Of a DNA stretch of 64,000 nucleotides, positions 32,182 to 41,364 are shown piece after piece. The translations under genes and the position numbers were made by a program. How positions within the stretch are numbered: position 1 is the stretch's first letter; every line of letters starts with the position of its first letter. The stretch comes from G963704535 sp963704535 (lineage in GTDB: Bacteria > Chloroflexota > Chloroflexia > Chloroflexales > Roseiflexaceae). Location of the stretch: contig OY969916.1 of NCBI GenBank assembly GCA_963704535.1, positions 9,610,001 through 9,674,000 on the forward strand. Direction: 5' to 3'. Below the pieces are notes generated by a model. It did not search any database. It was not told the DNA's origin and saw nothing but the letters and a program-made list of their open reading frames with translations.

Positions 32182-34305
32182 CTAGTTGCGAACCTGCCAC
32201 TTGATTGTAGCCAGCACCTGACCGATACCGGGCGGTGCCTCGAAGCGGATGATGTTACTGCCGGGCAGGAGGCGCAACCAGGTAGGGTTCCGGTAGGTGG
32301 TCTCTTTCAGGAGTATTCCGGCCACCGCCCGGTTCGCGCAGTCGAGCGTCACCGTGTCGTCTACGCCCATCAAGGTGTTGACCGTGAAACGAGTACCGAC
32401 CTGAGTATCGTTCAGGTTGCGGACGTTCATATACACCGATGAGCCGCCGTTTTGGGCGCCGAGGGTGAGGGCAACAGGGCTACCGCCGTACTCGGCATCC
32501 AGCATCCACTCGACCTTCTCCAGCACCAGGTTCTCCATTGCGGTAGGCTGGCCGGCTGGAATGTGGTCCAGCTCAACGGAGATGGCCTCAAACGGCTGCG
32601 ACCACATTCCGGTCCACAACCAGCCGCTGTCGTATTGAGTTTGGGTGGCCCCGGTGTGGTGTTGCGTCCAAAGTATCTCTTGGGCCTCCTGAGAGATGAG
32701 GGTCCTCCCATCAGCCCCCCCTGCAACGTAGGTCCCGAAGTTCGAGCGGACAGCCTTCACGCGACACGTAACACGCTTACCCGCTGCTGTTACCAGCTTG
32801 GGGTAGCAGCGCACGTAGCTGAACACCCGCCCCTTGTCTCGGCCACCGAAGAACCGGCAGGCCAATCGGTTCCACAATCTCGGAATTGCGACGGTGCCCC
32901 AGTTCCCGGTATTCTGACCAGTGAGTTTCATCTTTGCGATGCGGTTCACTGCTTGGGCGCCGTACATCGAGAGGCCGTATATCGCCTCGCCTACGTAGCG
33001 CTTATCGTTGGTGGTTTCCTTCTTTTCCCAGGCGCCCCAGCCGAGCTGATAGTACGGGGTCATACCTACGTAGGGGGTATACTGCTCCGTCTGCACCCAT
33101 ACCGAGTTAGTGCTCTGGTCGTAGTTGATGAGCGGCCACTGCCACAGCTCATTCCTGGTCATCAAGTGCTCATAGCCGGGAGGATACCCGTACCGCACGA
33201 CCAGCGTGGTAGGGAAGAGCACGCGGCGATATTCGTAGTGGTTCGCAGCAGCGGTTCCACCGGCCACCCCGCGAGCGGTGAGCGTCAGCTTGGCGACGGT
33301 CATATCTGCGTTGAGCCACTGAACGCCGTTGTAGGAGATAATCTCCCCGTCCACCATAAAGGTGCCTGCGCCTGGGAACTCGTTCGTAAAACCGTTCACA
33401 TCCGGCTTCGCGCCAGGCTGCACGGTGATGTAAGCCGCCGTGTCGGTGCTGCTAAGCATCGGGTCCGCTGGGTCCTGGAGAGGGTTCCAATCAGGGGGCG
33501 CCGCTAGCGTCACATCGAAGCGCCAGGGCCAGGCGGTCGGCCTAATCCAGACACGGCGGTCGGCGGCGGTGCCACAGACGAAGCGCTGAATATCCTGGCC
33601 GCTGAGGAACTCGACTTCAATGTCCAGCCCATCGGCTCGTATCTCGCTGTCGCTCACCATCCCGCTCGTGTTCCAGTTATCTATCAGCAACAGCGGGGTG
33701 TTGACCAGCTTGGCGGCACCCTGAGTGTACACGGTTACGTGGTGGTAGTAGAGGGGCCGGGGGCCATCCTGCCCCTCGGTGAGCAACTGGAACACGACGA
33801 CCGGCTCGACTGGGGTGGCTCCCTCGTAGTTGATGGTCAGGTCTTCGACGCGAGACGAGGTTTCCCATAGCGTGATACTGCTTTGCAGCCAGGCCGGCTC
33901 TGTCCAGGCCCGGTCGGCTGTTTCCAGAGTGACGATGACCTGGTGCTGGCCCTCATTGACCGTGAACTCGCGAACAGTCACCATCAAGAAGCTGTACACG
34001 CTGTCGGAGGGTCGCTTGCGCTCTAGCTTGAACGGCGTGGTGTCCGCCGTGTTGAAGATGGTTTTGAGCGTATGCAGGCGCGTCTTCCACTCGGCGGCTG
34101 TCCGTGCGTTGATGAAGATGGGCAGCGCGAGCACGCCCTCTTTGATGGTAACGCCCGTCAGAACGGGGACTTCCCCCTTTCGGTATGCGTACTCACCTGT
34201 GGAGGCGTTCCGGTCGTCGAAGCTGGTCCCCTGGCGAGGGACTGTGTAGTTCGTAACATCGTTCAGCTCGACACCCTTCACCTTATAGCTCGTCAGTAGC
34301 GACAT
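32182..34305 (-). CDS. Distal tail protein (Dit-like), large form
   Basis: A 707-residue protein. The first 250 residues resemble siphovirus distal tail proteins: VKGVELND, YRKGEVPVLTGV, INARTAAEWKTRLHTLKTIF and FTVNEGQHQVIVTLETADRAW. A second region (about 300-550) has jelly-roll or galactose-binding character. It connects the tail tube to the tip. It lies directly after the tape measure gene, as expected. Confidence 0.7.
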   Translation of the reverse strand: MSLLTSYKVKGVELNDVTNYTVPRQGTSFDDRNASTGEYAYRKGEVPVLTGVTIKEGVLALPIFINARTAAEWKTRLHTLKTIFNTADTTPFKLERKRPSDSVYSFLMVTVREFTVNEGQHQVIVTLETADRAWTEPAWLQSSITLWETSSRVEDLTINYEGATPVEPVVVFQLLTEGQDGPRPLYYHHVTVYTQGAAKLVNTPLLLIDNWNTSGMVSDSEIRADGLDIEVEFLSGQDIQRFVCGTAADRRVWIRPTAWPWRFDVTLAAPPDWNPLQDPADPMLSSTDTAAYITVQPGAKPDVNGFTNEFPGAGTFMVDGEIISYNGVQWLNADMTVAKLTLTARGVAGGTAAANHYEYRRVLFPTTLVVRYGYPPGYEHLMTRNELWQWPLINYDQSTNSVWVQTEQYTPYVGMTPYYQLGWGAWEKKETTNDKRYVGEAIYGLSMYGAQAVNRIAKMKLTGQNTGNWGTVAIPRLWNRLACRFFGGRDKGRVFSYVRCYPKLVTAAGKRVTCRVKAVRSNFGTYVAGGADGRTLISQEAQEILWTQHHTGATQTQYDSGWLWTGMWSQPFEAISVELDHIPAGQPTAMENLVLEKVEWMLDAEYGGSPVALTLGAQNGGSSVYMNVRNLNDTQVGTRFTVNTLMGVDDTVTLDCANRAVAGILLKETTYRNPTWLRLLPGSNIIRFEAPPGIGQVLATIKWQVRN

Positions 34306-34522
34306 CAGTATCCTCCTGGTTCCTTGTCAGGGGTCTATCAGAAAACTCTTATTTTTCAGGCGGGCCTAAATCACGATATTTTTTACAGGGCAGGGAGGTT
34401 TTACCGCATCAAGTAGCCATTTTGCGGGGTGTCCCAGTTCTGTCCCACGAGTGCTATACTATATTAAGAAGCTTCCTCACTAAGAGAGTATCCCAAAGAC
34501 ATAGAACCCCATAAGAAAGAAT

Positions 34523-34541
34523 AAGCCCCCGGAGGGGGCTT
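34523..34541 (-). terminator. Second terminator after tape measure
   Basis: AAGCCCCC pairs with GGGGGCTT, followed on the minus strand by ATTCTTTCTT. It forms a tandem terminator with the hairpin at 34651. Confidence 0.7.
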
Positions 34542-34592
34542 GTGCTTCGCACACGTTTTCGAGTTCGTGCCCCTTGTTTGGTTTACTGAGGA

Positions 34593-34611
34593 AGTACCAA
34601 AATTGGAACTC
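34593..34611 (-). repeat. AATTTT-loop hairpin element, copy e
   Basis: On the minus strand GAGTTCC, AATTTT, GGTACT, with one mismatch in the stem. It lies between the two terminators after the tape measure gene, in the direction of transcription. Confidence 0.6.
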
Positions 34612-34650
34612 TCCCTCACTACCCAAACAAGGCCCCATAAACACGAAAAC

Positions 34651-34685
34651 CGGGAGGGGTATCTGCTTATAGATAGCCCCTCCCG
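34651..34685 (-). terminator. Terminator after tape measure gene
   Basis: CGGGAGGGG and CCCCTCCCG form a perfect 9-base stem, with inner pairing of TATCT and AGATA, followed on the minus strand by GTTTTCG. Confidence 0.75.
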
Positions 34686-34697
34686 ATTGTTCCTGTA

Positions 34698-37600
34698 TCA
34701 ACCGCCCAAGAACGAGAGCCGGTCGATGAACTCGCGGCCTTCGTCCGGGTTGGACGCATTGACGTTGACTGTGCCGATGCTGACGGTCCTGTTGCTGTCA
34801 CCGCCTCGGTTCGCAACCGACTGAATGGTCCCCATCCCCCTGAGCATTACCTCCAGAGAGTTGTAGACCGAAGCCTCTTGCGCCGTCAGTACGCGCTCTC
34901 CCGCGTGCAGAATGGCCCGGTAGCCGTCGAACGGCACTCGGAACAGACCATCCGCGTGCGAGCCGTCACCCGCACCGCCACCACCCGTCAACCAGTCGGG
35001 CATCGACGGGAAGCGGATGTTTCCAAGAAGCCTAACGAACTCGACGATTGGGCCGAGCACAGAGCCGAGGGTGCCCACGATGCTGTCCCAATCGGGCTTG
35101 ACACGGCTCCAGAAGTCATCCCACACCTTCCTGATGCTACCCCAGTCCGTCTCCCACGAGGTCCTGAACGGGGTCAGGAAGTTCTCAGTGAACCAGGTCT
35201 TGAGGCTGCTCCAGTCGGCCTCCCACGAGTTCTTGAACGGTGCAACGAAGTTCGTGTCGAACCAGGTCTTGAGGCTGCCCCAGTCGGTCTCCCAAGAGCG
35301 CTTGAACGGTGTGGCGAATTGGTCGTTGAACCAGGTCCTCACCCCTGTCCAGTCGCCCTCCCAGGCGGCCTTGAACAGCGCCGCGAAGTTCTCGTTGTAC
35401 CAGGCCCGCATCCCGGCCCAGTCCCGCTCCCAGCCTGACTTGAACGGGGCGATGAAGGTATCCGTGAAGAAGGCACCTATCGCGTTCCAGTCGCGCTCCC
35501 AGCTTGACTTGAATGGCGTGATGAAGTTGTCCGTGAAGAAGACGCCTACCGCATTCCAGTCACGTTCCCAGCTCGCTTTGAACGGCCCCGCGAAGTTCTC
35601 ATCGAACCACGACCGGATGAGGGTCCAGTCGGCCTGCCAGCCGGCGCTGAACTCAGCCGAGAAGTTGGTCTTGAACCACTCCAGGTAGCCACTCCAGTTG
35701 CCTGACCACATCAGGTTGAATGGTGTCGAGAAGCGCTCCTCGAAGTCATCCCGCAGGCCGGCGAAGAAGCCGTTGATTGCGTTGCGGGTCTCCTCCGGCG
35801 CCAGAGCATCCCACCAGTTGTCGAAGCCGAGTACCTCCTTGATGGTCTCCCCGATGACGTAGAGCTTATCGCGGGTCGGGATTGCCTCGTCGGTAAGGAA
35901 GCGCAGGGCGAGCTGGACGTTCTCGAACGCCTTCACTGACCTGACGCTCTCGGCCTCCACTTTGTCGATGCCCAGGACCTTGTTCCAGTCGATTGAGAAG
36001 CCTTCCCCGCCAAGGCCCAGCCGCTTCATTATCGCTTCCTCGGACAGCTCGGCTATGCCTGGGCCGGCGCCGAAGTCCGGGATTGAGCCGCCCTCCGGCC
36101 CTGATGCCTCACGCAGCGCCGTCGCCTCGTCTCCGATGTCCTGCTGAGCGCGGCGGGCCATCTCGACACGAAGCTGCTGAGCCTCCAGTGCCCGCTTGTA
36201 TGCGTGCTCCCACGCCTCCTGCTCCTCTTTGATGCGTCGGAGCTTCTCCGGGTCGCCCTGAGCCTCCAGGATGCGCTGCTCGAACTCCAGCTTTTTCTGG
36301 TCGCCCAAGGCTTGCAGGTCCCTCAGCTTGCGCTCCTCGTCGCGGAGTTGCCCCCGCGCCAGGATGGCCGCTTGGTCGAGGTTGCCGGCCTCGGTTTTGA
36401 GCTGATTGGCGTCCTCAATCTGGTCCGTCTGGTCGCCTAGTAGACGGGCAATCTGCTCGTAGAAGGCTTGCTCCTGCGGCCCGATGCGCCCCGCCATTGT
36501 GGCGTCCGCCATCTGTTCCGCAGCGTCCATTACCTCCCTTGCCAGAGACACCCGCTCCTGGAGCCGTTGCTTCTCCTGTCGGTAGGCAGCGTCCCAGCTA
36601 TCCATCTGCTGCTTGACGGCTGCTCGCTCGGCGTCGTTCGTCGCGTTGATGAGCTGCATCTCGAACTCGGCCCGCTTGCGCCGGTTCAACCGCTCCAGCT
36701 CGGACAGCCGGTTCTCCTCGCGCTCCCGCTGCTCTGTGGCGTCGGCCAGCGCACCTACCGCATCCCCACCTCGCTCCCGCGCCAGGGTGCCCTCGTCGAG
36801 CACTGCCTGGTCGTTGCCGACCGCCTGGGCAATCTCATTCAGGAACGCCCTCACGGCCTCCGGCGTGCCAGTCGTGTCGAGCTTCTCCTTGCCCGCCTGC
36901 TCTGCTTGCTCTTCGAGCTGCTTCTGCTCTTCGGCCAGGTTGTAGAGCTTGACTGCGTACTCATACATCTTGACGTACAGCTCGTACTGGGCGTTGGCCG
37001 CGTCGAGCTGCGCCTGGATGTTATCGACGACCGACTGCTGGGCCTCCTCCTGAGCGGCCAGGCTCGCGTCCTCGGCATTGGCCCTGGCCTCCCACATCTC
37101 CTCCTGCCAGCTCAGCCAGTTCTGGAAGTCCTCCCGGCTGAGGTTGCGCCGCATCTCCTCGATTTTCCGCTGGCCCTCCGGGCTGAGCGGGTCAACCATA
37201 TCAGCGGAGTTGAACTGGAAGCTGCTCGCGTCCGACAGACCACGCTCTCGGTCGAAGGCGGTCTCCCGTAGCCGGTTCTGCCGCTCCAGCTCCTCTCGCT
37301 GTTCGCGCAGCATCTCCAGCCGATTGCTCTCCAGTTCGAGCTGGCGCTCCTGCGCGTAGACCTGCTGGTATGCCTGAGAAATCTGGACGATGTAGTCGTA
37401 CCACTCCCCCAAGGCAGGCCGCAGGCTGGAGAAGAAGTCCTCCCCGACACTGCCGCCGCCGCGAATAATCTGGAGCATCTGAGCGACCAGCGAGTTCGCG
37501 CCGCTCATCGTGGCCGCGTACTGAGACGGGTCCACTAGGCCGCCTTCGATGTTCCGCCGAATTGCTTCCCCGATGGTGCCGGCAATCTCGTCGAGCGCGT

Positions 37601-38162
37601 CGAAGTCGGCAGCCTCCATACCCTCAATGAGCGTGTTGATGAGGTTGGTGCCCCACCGCTGGATGCCGGTCAGAGGGCCGTGCTTCGGAGGCGAGAACGA
37701 CCGGAAGTAGCGAGCGATGCCTTCCGCGACGCCCTCGACCGCACGCCAGACCGCGCCTGCGCCGTCGATGATACCGTTGGCGAGGCTGACCATCAGGTTG
37801 TGGCCCCACACCATCAGGTTGCGTGACAGGTCGTCGAACACGAAGAGCGCCTCAGCCAGCGAGGTGACGACGCGCCTCCAGCCGGCCTGCACCATCTCGT
37901 CGCTGTCCGTGAAGTAGCCGGCGATAATCTGGAGCAGCCCGCCCAAGGCGCTCGCCAGCGAGCCGAGCATCGGGCCGATGGAGCCGATTACGCTGCTGAG
38001 CACGTCCCCGATGCCGAGCCAGTTTTCCTTCCAGGCAACCGCCAGAAGCGCCAGCACTGCGATGATGGCCCACATCGGCACGCTGACGCCCGCCAGAGCT
38101 GGTATCATCGCAGCGATAGACTTGCCGGCGCCGGCCATAGCCGCCTGAGCGATGGTGATGCC
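34698..38162 (-). CDS. Tape measure protein, C-terminal part (after in-frame TAA)
   Basis: It continues the frame of the upstream part directly after the TAA at 38163-38165; if made alone it would start at ATG 38138 (1146 residues). It opens with a membrane-like region (VSVPMWAIIAVLALLAVAWKENW), typical inside tape measures. Long coiled coils follow, then nine 23-residue repeats (FKxSWExDWxxLxxWFxxNF) near the C-terminus. Tape measure proteins fix tail length and are ejected with the DNA. Without the stop the whole protein would have 1,896 codons before its own stop. Confidence 0.8.
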   Translation of the reverse strand, partial: GITIAQAAMAGAGKSIAAMIPALAGVSVPMWAIIAVLALLAVAWKENWLGIGDVLSSVIGSIGPMLGSLASALGGLLQIIAGYFTDSDEMVQAGWRRVVTSLAEALFVFDDLSRNLMVWGHNLMVSLANGIIDGAGAVWRAVEGVAEGIARYFRSFSPPKHGPLTGIQRWGTNLINTLIEGMEAADFDALDEIAGTIGEAIRRNIEGGLVDPSQYAATMSGANSLVAQMLQIIRGGGSVGEDFFSSLRPALGEWYDYIVQISQAYQQVYAQERQLELESNRLEMLREQREELERQNRLRETAFDRERGLSDASSFQFNSADMVDPLSPEGQRKIEEMRRNLSREDFQNWLSWQEEMWEARANAEDASLAAQEEAQQSVVDNIQAQLDAANAQYELYVKMYEYAVKLYNLAEEQKQLEEQAEQAGKEKLDTTGTPEAVRAFLNEIAQAVGNDQAVLDEGTLARERGGDAVGALADATEQREREENRLSELERLNRRKRAEFEMQLINATNDAERAAVKQQMDSWDAAYRQEKQRLQERVSLAREVMDAAEQMADATMAGRIGPQEQAFYEQIARLLGDQTDQIEDANQLKTEAGNLDQAAILARGQLRDEERKLRDLQALGDQKKLEFEQRILEAQGDPEKLRRIKEEQEAWEHAYKRALEAQQLRVEMARRAQQDIGDEATALREASGPEGGSIPDFGAGPGIAELSEEAIMKRLGLGGEGFSIDWNKVLGIDKVEAESVRSVKAFENVQLALRFLTDEAIPTRDKLYVIGETIKEVLGFDNWWDALAPEETRNAINGFFAGLRDDFEERFSTPFNLMWSGNWSGYLEWFKTNFSAEFSAGWQADWTLIRSWFDENFAGPFKASWERDWNAVGVFFTDNFITPFKSSWERDWNAIGAFFTDTFIAPFKSGWERDWAGMRAWYNENFAALFKAAWEGDWTGVRTWFNDQFATPFKRSWETDWGSLKTWFDTNFVAPFKNSWEADWSSLKTWFTENFLTPFRTSWETDWGSIRKVWDDFWSRVKPDWDSIVGTLGSVLGPIVEFVRLLGNIRFPSMPDWLTGGGGAGDGSHADGLFRVPFDGYRAILHAGERVLTAQEASVYNSLEVMLRGMGTIQSVANRGGDSNRTVSIGTVNVNASNPDEGREFIDRLSFLGG
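35105..35720 (-). repeat. 69-bp repeats encoding nine 23-residue units
   Basis: Nine consecutive units of the form FKxSWExDWxxLxxWFxxNFxxP are encoded in the tape measure C-terminus. Spacing is exactly 23 residues and the aromatic positions are kept. Gain or loss of units would change tail length in small steps. Confidence 0.85.
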
Positions 38163-40385
38163 TTAGCCGAGCACGGTCCACGCCAGCTTGAAGCCGGCGA
38201 GACCCTGGATGGCTAAGCCGACCGAGACCAGCAGCGGCCCCAGGACAGCAGCGACGACGCCAACCTTGATTGCCAGGGAGACCAGGCTGTTCGCCACCTC
38301 CGGGTTTGCTTCCGCCCACGCGAGCATACTCTGGACAAGTGCCGCCACTTGCTTGAGCATCGGGATGAGGTTTGCGGCGATGATGGTGCCCAGCCGCTCT
38401 TTCAGCTCCTCGAAGGTGAATAGCACCTGGCCCATCTGGACCTTCGTGCCCTCGGCCACGTCCCGCCATTGGTCGCTGAACGCCTTCATCTGCTGCTGCG
38501 GGTCGTGCATCGCGATGGCTAACTTCTCCATCGCATTCACCCCGCTGTCGCCTACGGTCTCGGCGGCGACCTGCGCTCGCGAGTACACGTCGATAAGGGT
38601 GGTCCACGCCTTGCCGGCGTCCTTGCCGAAGATGGTCAGCAGCTCGCGCTCGCGCTCTGCCGGCGTCATCGCCTTGGTCGCCTCGTGGAACTGCCGCAGC
38701 GCTCCCCGCTCCAGCTCCCCGGTCTTCGCGTTAATTTCGTCGAAGAGACCGATGAACTGGCCTTCGCTGAACAAGAACTCCTCCCAGGAGCCGGTCAGCC
38801 CGCGTGAGGTGACAAACAGCCTCTGGAGGGCAGCCTGCTGCTTGTCCGTCAACCCGGTCAGGTTGCCCAAACCAGACGAGAGCAGACGCCCAGCCTGAGA
38901 ACCTCGGATGTTCTGGTCAGCTAAGGCAGCAAATGCGGTTGCAAGGTCCCCGATGTCCATTCCGAGCCTTGCGAACTGCGGACCAGCCATCTTGAAGGCT
39001 TGGAGCATATCGGGGAACTCGGCCATCGTGGTCTGCGTGGTGTTGAGGATGACGCCAAGCGCATAGTCGAAGTCCTCCGCGCCGACGCCCATCTCAGCCA
39101 TAGCCGCCGTCACGCCACGGATGACCGTTGACTGGTTCTCGCCAGTGATGATGGCCGCCCGCATTGCAGAGCCGACGTTGTGCTGGGCCACCGCCAGGCC
39201 CTCGGCGGTGGTGATGGCCTCGCCAGCCGCCGCCTGATAGACGAACCAGCCCTCGGCAATCTGCTGCGGGGTGAGGGTGCCCACCTCACGCCCCAGTGAT
39301 AGCGCAGCCTCGGTAAACCGCTCGACGTTGACGATGCTCTGGTCTATCTCCTCGCCGGCCTGGCTGTTCGCCGCCTTCGTAGCGGCCACGATGCGCCGCA
39401 CCCAAAAGTCGAACTCGCCGCTGTTCTGCGCCAGGGACAGGCCGAGCCGCCCCAATTGGTTAGCGAATGAGGTGAGCTGGGAGCCGAGCTGCTGGAGCTG
39501 GCTACCGGCGCGGTAGATGGAGTTCCACTGGTCCTCGACCGCCTTGAGCTTGTCGCGGGCAACGTCCAGGCCGGTCGTGAAGGCCGCCAGGAACCGCTTC
39601 TGACCACTCAGTACCGACTGTAGCTCAGCCTCTCGGTTAGCGACCGAGGCGCGGGTGCGTATCGCCATCTCGGTCTTAATGGCCTGAGAGAGCTGCCGCT
39701 CCAGTAGTATCTCTCGCTGCTTTGCGTCAGCGGCGGCGCGCAGCGCCTGGTCGTATGCCTGCTTGTCGAAGGTCACACCCACGGCACCGCTTGTCTGCGC
39801 GGCCAGGTTCTTCTGCTGCTCGGCAGCCTCCAGCAGATAGCGGCGGCGTAGCAGCTTGGCTCGCTCCAGACCTTCCAGTAGCCCCTCTACCTCTTCCCGC
39901 AGCCCCTTCTTAATCTCGGCCACCCGCGTAGCGTTCGCTGTGCGGATGCCGTTCAGCAGGTCAGAGTGAGCGATTTTCTGCTGATTGAGGGCGGCATCGT
40001 AGTATCGGCTCCGGTCCTGGAGGTTTGCCTGGTTTGCGAGCTGCTCGGCCCGCTCCTCGGCTCTTCGTGAGGCCGCCGTCTGCTTGGACTGCTGCTGCTG
40101 GGCCTGGGAGAGCTGCTGCAACTGCTGGACGGCCTGTTGACCCTGCTGGAGCTGCGCCCTGGCCGAGTTGACGGCGTTACCGACAGCGGCTACCTCAGAC
40201 GCGATAGAGCTGAGAGTGGCCCTGACGCCGCCGAGGGCGCCCTGCACAGCAGTGTCCAGCGCCTTGAACGTGTCAGTCAGCTTGGTGGCTGTCAGCTCGG
40301 TTTTGGTTTCAAGCTCCTGGAGGCTTCTCAGGAAACCAGAGATGTTCAGCTCTGCTTTTCCCTCATATACCTTCTGATTAGCCAT
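38163..40385 (-). CDS. Tape measure protein, N-terminal part
   Basis: A 740-residue part starting at ATG 40385 after GGGAGG. The N-terminus is coiled coil with many glutamines (about 70-100). Then a phage TP901-type tape measure domain appears: EFDFWVRRIVAATKAAN, LSLGREVGTLTPQQIAEGWFVYQAAAGEA, LNTTQTTMAEFPDMLQAFKMAGPQFARLG. It ends at LAWTVLG with TAA at 38165-38163, inside a hydrophobic stretch that continues in the same frame. A single-base change from TTA (Leu) or CAA (Gln) would explain it. Confidence 0.85.
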   Translation of the reverse strand: MANQKVYEGKAELNISGFLRSLQELETKTELTATKLTDTFKALDTAVQGALGGVRATLSSIASEVAAVGNAVNSARAQLQQGQQAVQQLQQLSQAQQQQSKQTAASRRAEERAEQLANQANLQDRSRYYDAALNQQKIAHSDLLNGIRTANATRVAEIKKGLREEVEGLLEGLERAKLLRRRYLLEAAEQQKNLAAQTSGAVGVTFDKQAYDQALRAAADAKQREILLERQLSQAIKTEMAIRTRASVANREAELQSVLSGQKRFLAAFTTGLDVARDKLKAVEDQWNSIYRAGSQLQQLGSQLTSFANQLGRLGLSLAQNSGEFDFWVRRIVAATKAANSQAGEEIDQSIVNVERFTEAALSLGREVGTLTPQQIAEGWFVYQAAAGEAITTAEGLAVAQHNVGSAMRAAIITGENQSTVIRGVTAAMAEMGVGAEDFDYALGVILNTTQTTMAEFPDMLQAFKMAGPQFARLGMDIGDLATAFAALADQNIRGSQAGRLLSSGLGNLTGLTDKQQAALQRLFVTSRGLTGSWEEFLFSEGQFIGLFDEINAKTGELERGALRQFHEATKAMTPAERERELLTIFGKDAGKAWTTLIDVYSRAQVAAETVGDSGVNAMEKLAIAMHDPQQQMKAFSDQWRDVAEGTKVQMGQVLFTFEELKERLGTIIAANLIPMLKQVAALVQSMLAWAEANPEVANSLVSLAIKVGVVAAVLGPLLVSVGLAIQGLAGFKLAWTVLG

Positions 40386-40402
40386 TGTGCCTCCCACAAA
40401 CG

Positions 40403-40438
40403 AAAAAAGGCCCCCACCCCCGTCAAGGGGCAGGGGTC
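40403..40438 (-). terminator. Terminator before tape measure gene
   Basis: On the minus strand GACCCCTGCCCC pairs with GGGGGTGGGGG, then CCTTTTTTCG. It separates the tail chaperone pair from the tape measure gene and probably sets their ratio. Confidence 0.75.
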
Positions 40439-40450
40439 ATACTTGGGTTG

Positions 40451-40786
40451 TTATCCACCGGGCAGCGGGCCGAACGCCCGCACTACGTCAGATACATTCG
40501 GCAGGTCCCGGTTACTCAGGCCCTTCGGCGGTGTGGGGAATGAGCCGGGGTTGTTGCTCTGTTCCTTCTGTCGCCGCTCGGCCTCTTCGTATGCACGGAG
40601 TTCGCGCTGGTTGCGGACCTCTATCATCGTCAGGAGCTGCGCGAAGGTCAGCTCGTACATCATATAGTCGTATGTGTAGCCAAAGAATGTCGCGCCAAGC
40701 TCCAGTAAGCGGTAGTAGACCTCAGCCGGGTGCCCCGGCTTGTCTACCGCTGAGAGACCATCCTCACCAGCGCCCCCACGTTTTTT
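40451..40786 (-). CDS. Tail assembly chaperone, minus-1 frameshift extension (GT part)
   Basis: This is made only as a fusion to the upstream chaperone. At A-AAA-AAC (minus strand, 40786-40780) ribosomes slip back one base and read KKRGGAGEDGLSAVDKPGHPAEVYYRLLELGATFFGY and on to TAA at 40451. The extension is about 110 residues, charged and helical (MIEVRNQRELRAYEEAERRQKE). It matches the G/GT arrangement of lambda-like and many other siphoviruses, where the longer protein recruits tail tube subunits to the tape measure. Confidence 0.85.
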   Translation of the reverse strand, partial: KKRGGAGEDGLSAVDKPGHPAEVYYRLLELGATFFGYTYDYMMYELTFAQLLTMIEVRNQRELRAYEEAERRQKEQSNNPGSFPTPPKGLSNRDLPNVSDVVRAFGPLPGG

Positions 40787-41289
40787 AGGATGGTTTCCAC
40801 GCCAATGACCTGCGCGGCGCCGGTGAACACGGCCATCGCTTCCTCCAGGTCGGCGTCGTAGGCCAGGTCGCGGCCCCGTTCGAGCAGCGTGGCCTCCACG
40901 TCCACGGTCTCGTCCTTCTCCAGCCGCTTTAGCTCCTCGTTCGGCGTCACGATGAGGGCCAGCAGCTTGTAGACCGCAGGTACGCCGTCGCGCATCATCT
41001 TCGGAAGCATCACCAGTAGTTGACCGATAAGCCCGCTGAGTGTCCACTGCTGCGGTTGGGCCTGCTCGCCGTCGTCATCGCTCGCGGCGGGGACTTCCTC
41101 GCCTAGCAGTCTCTTGACGGCGTTCTCAAGGCCGGCAGCCGCCGCAATCTCGGTGATGCAGGCGAAGGCGCGGACGGTCTTAGCGAACTTGAAGGTGCTG
41201 ATGATGTACTCCTGCCCGTCGATGATGGCCGGGAAGGTCTTGCGGGTCAGTGTCTCGGTGGCCTTCTTGACCTCGGTTGGCTCGCTCAC
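40744..41289 (-). CDS. Tail assembly chaperone (G-like)
   Basis: A 181-residue protein between the major tail protein and tape measure genes, the standard place for the tail chaperone. It is acidic and helical (EELKRLEKDETVDVEATLLERG). The zero frame reads CTA AAA AAC GTG at the slip site and stops 36 bases later. Such proteins coat the tape measure during tail assembly and leave before the tail is complete. Confidence 0.85.
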   Translation of the reverse strand: MSEPTEVKKATETLTRKTFPAIIDGQEYIISTFKFAKTVRAFACITEIAAAAGLENAVKRLLGEEVPAASDDDGEQAQPQQWTLSGLIGQLLVMLPKMMRDGVPAVYKLLALIVTPNEELKRLEKDETVDVEATLLERGRDLAYDADLEEAMAVFTGAAQVIGVETILKNVGALVRMVSQR

Positions 41290-41323
41290 TTGATATTCTC
41301 CTCGTGGTGTGATAGACTACCGG

Positions 41324-41357
41324 GAGAGGGTTTGATGCTCTCCCAGTAGTACATCGT
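41324..41357 (-). terminator. Hairpin after major tail gene
   Basis: On the minus strand CTACTGGGAGAG pairs with CTCTCCCGGTAG around an 8-base loop. There is no T-run after it, so it may be an attenuator or RNA-processing hairpin that lowers expression of the chaperones below that of the tail tube gene. Confidence 0.5.
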
Positions 41358-41364
41358 CAGGACA

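Larger units (their letters stand above)
34306..34697. other. Gene-free stretch between tape measure and distal tail genes
   Basis: About 390 bases with no convincing gene. It holds two minus-strand terminators and one AATTTT-loop element. The short frames across it are shadows of these hairpins. Confidence 0.6.

Noticed and set aside
32452..33507. 351-codon plus-strand frame
   Set aside because: Antisense to the distal tail gene; composition mirrors that gene.
34440..34470. Promoter at the CTATACTATATTAAG sequence
   Set aside because: A -10-like box exists, but no TTGAC-like box lies 17 bases away on either strand.
34480..34701. 73-residue minus-strand protein between tail genes
   Set aside because: The frame covers two terminator hairpins and an AATTTT element and has no ribosome site.
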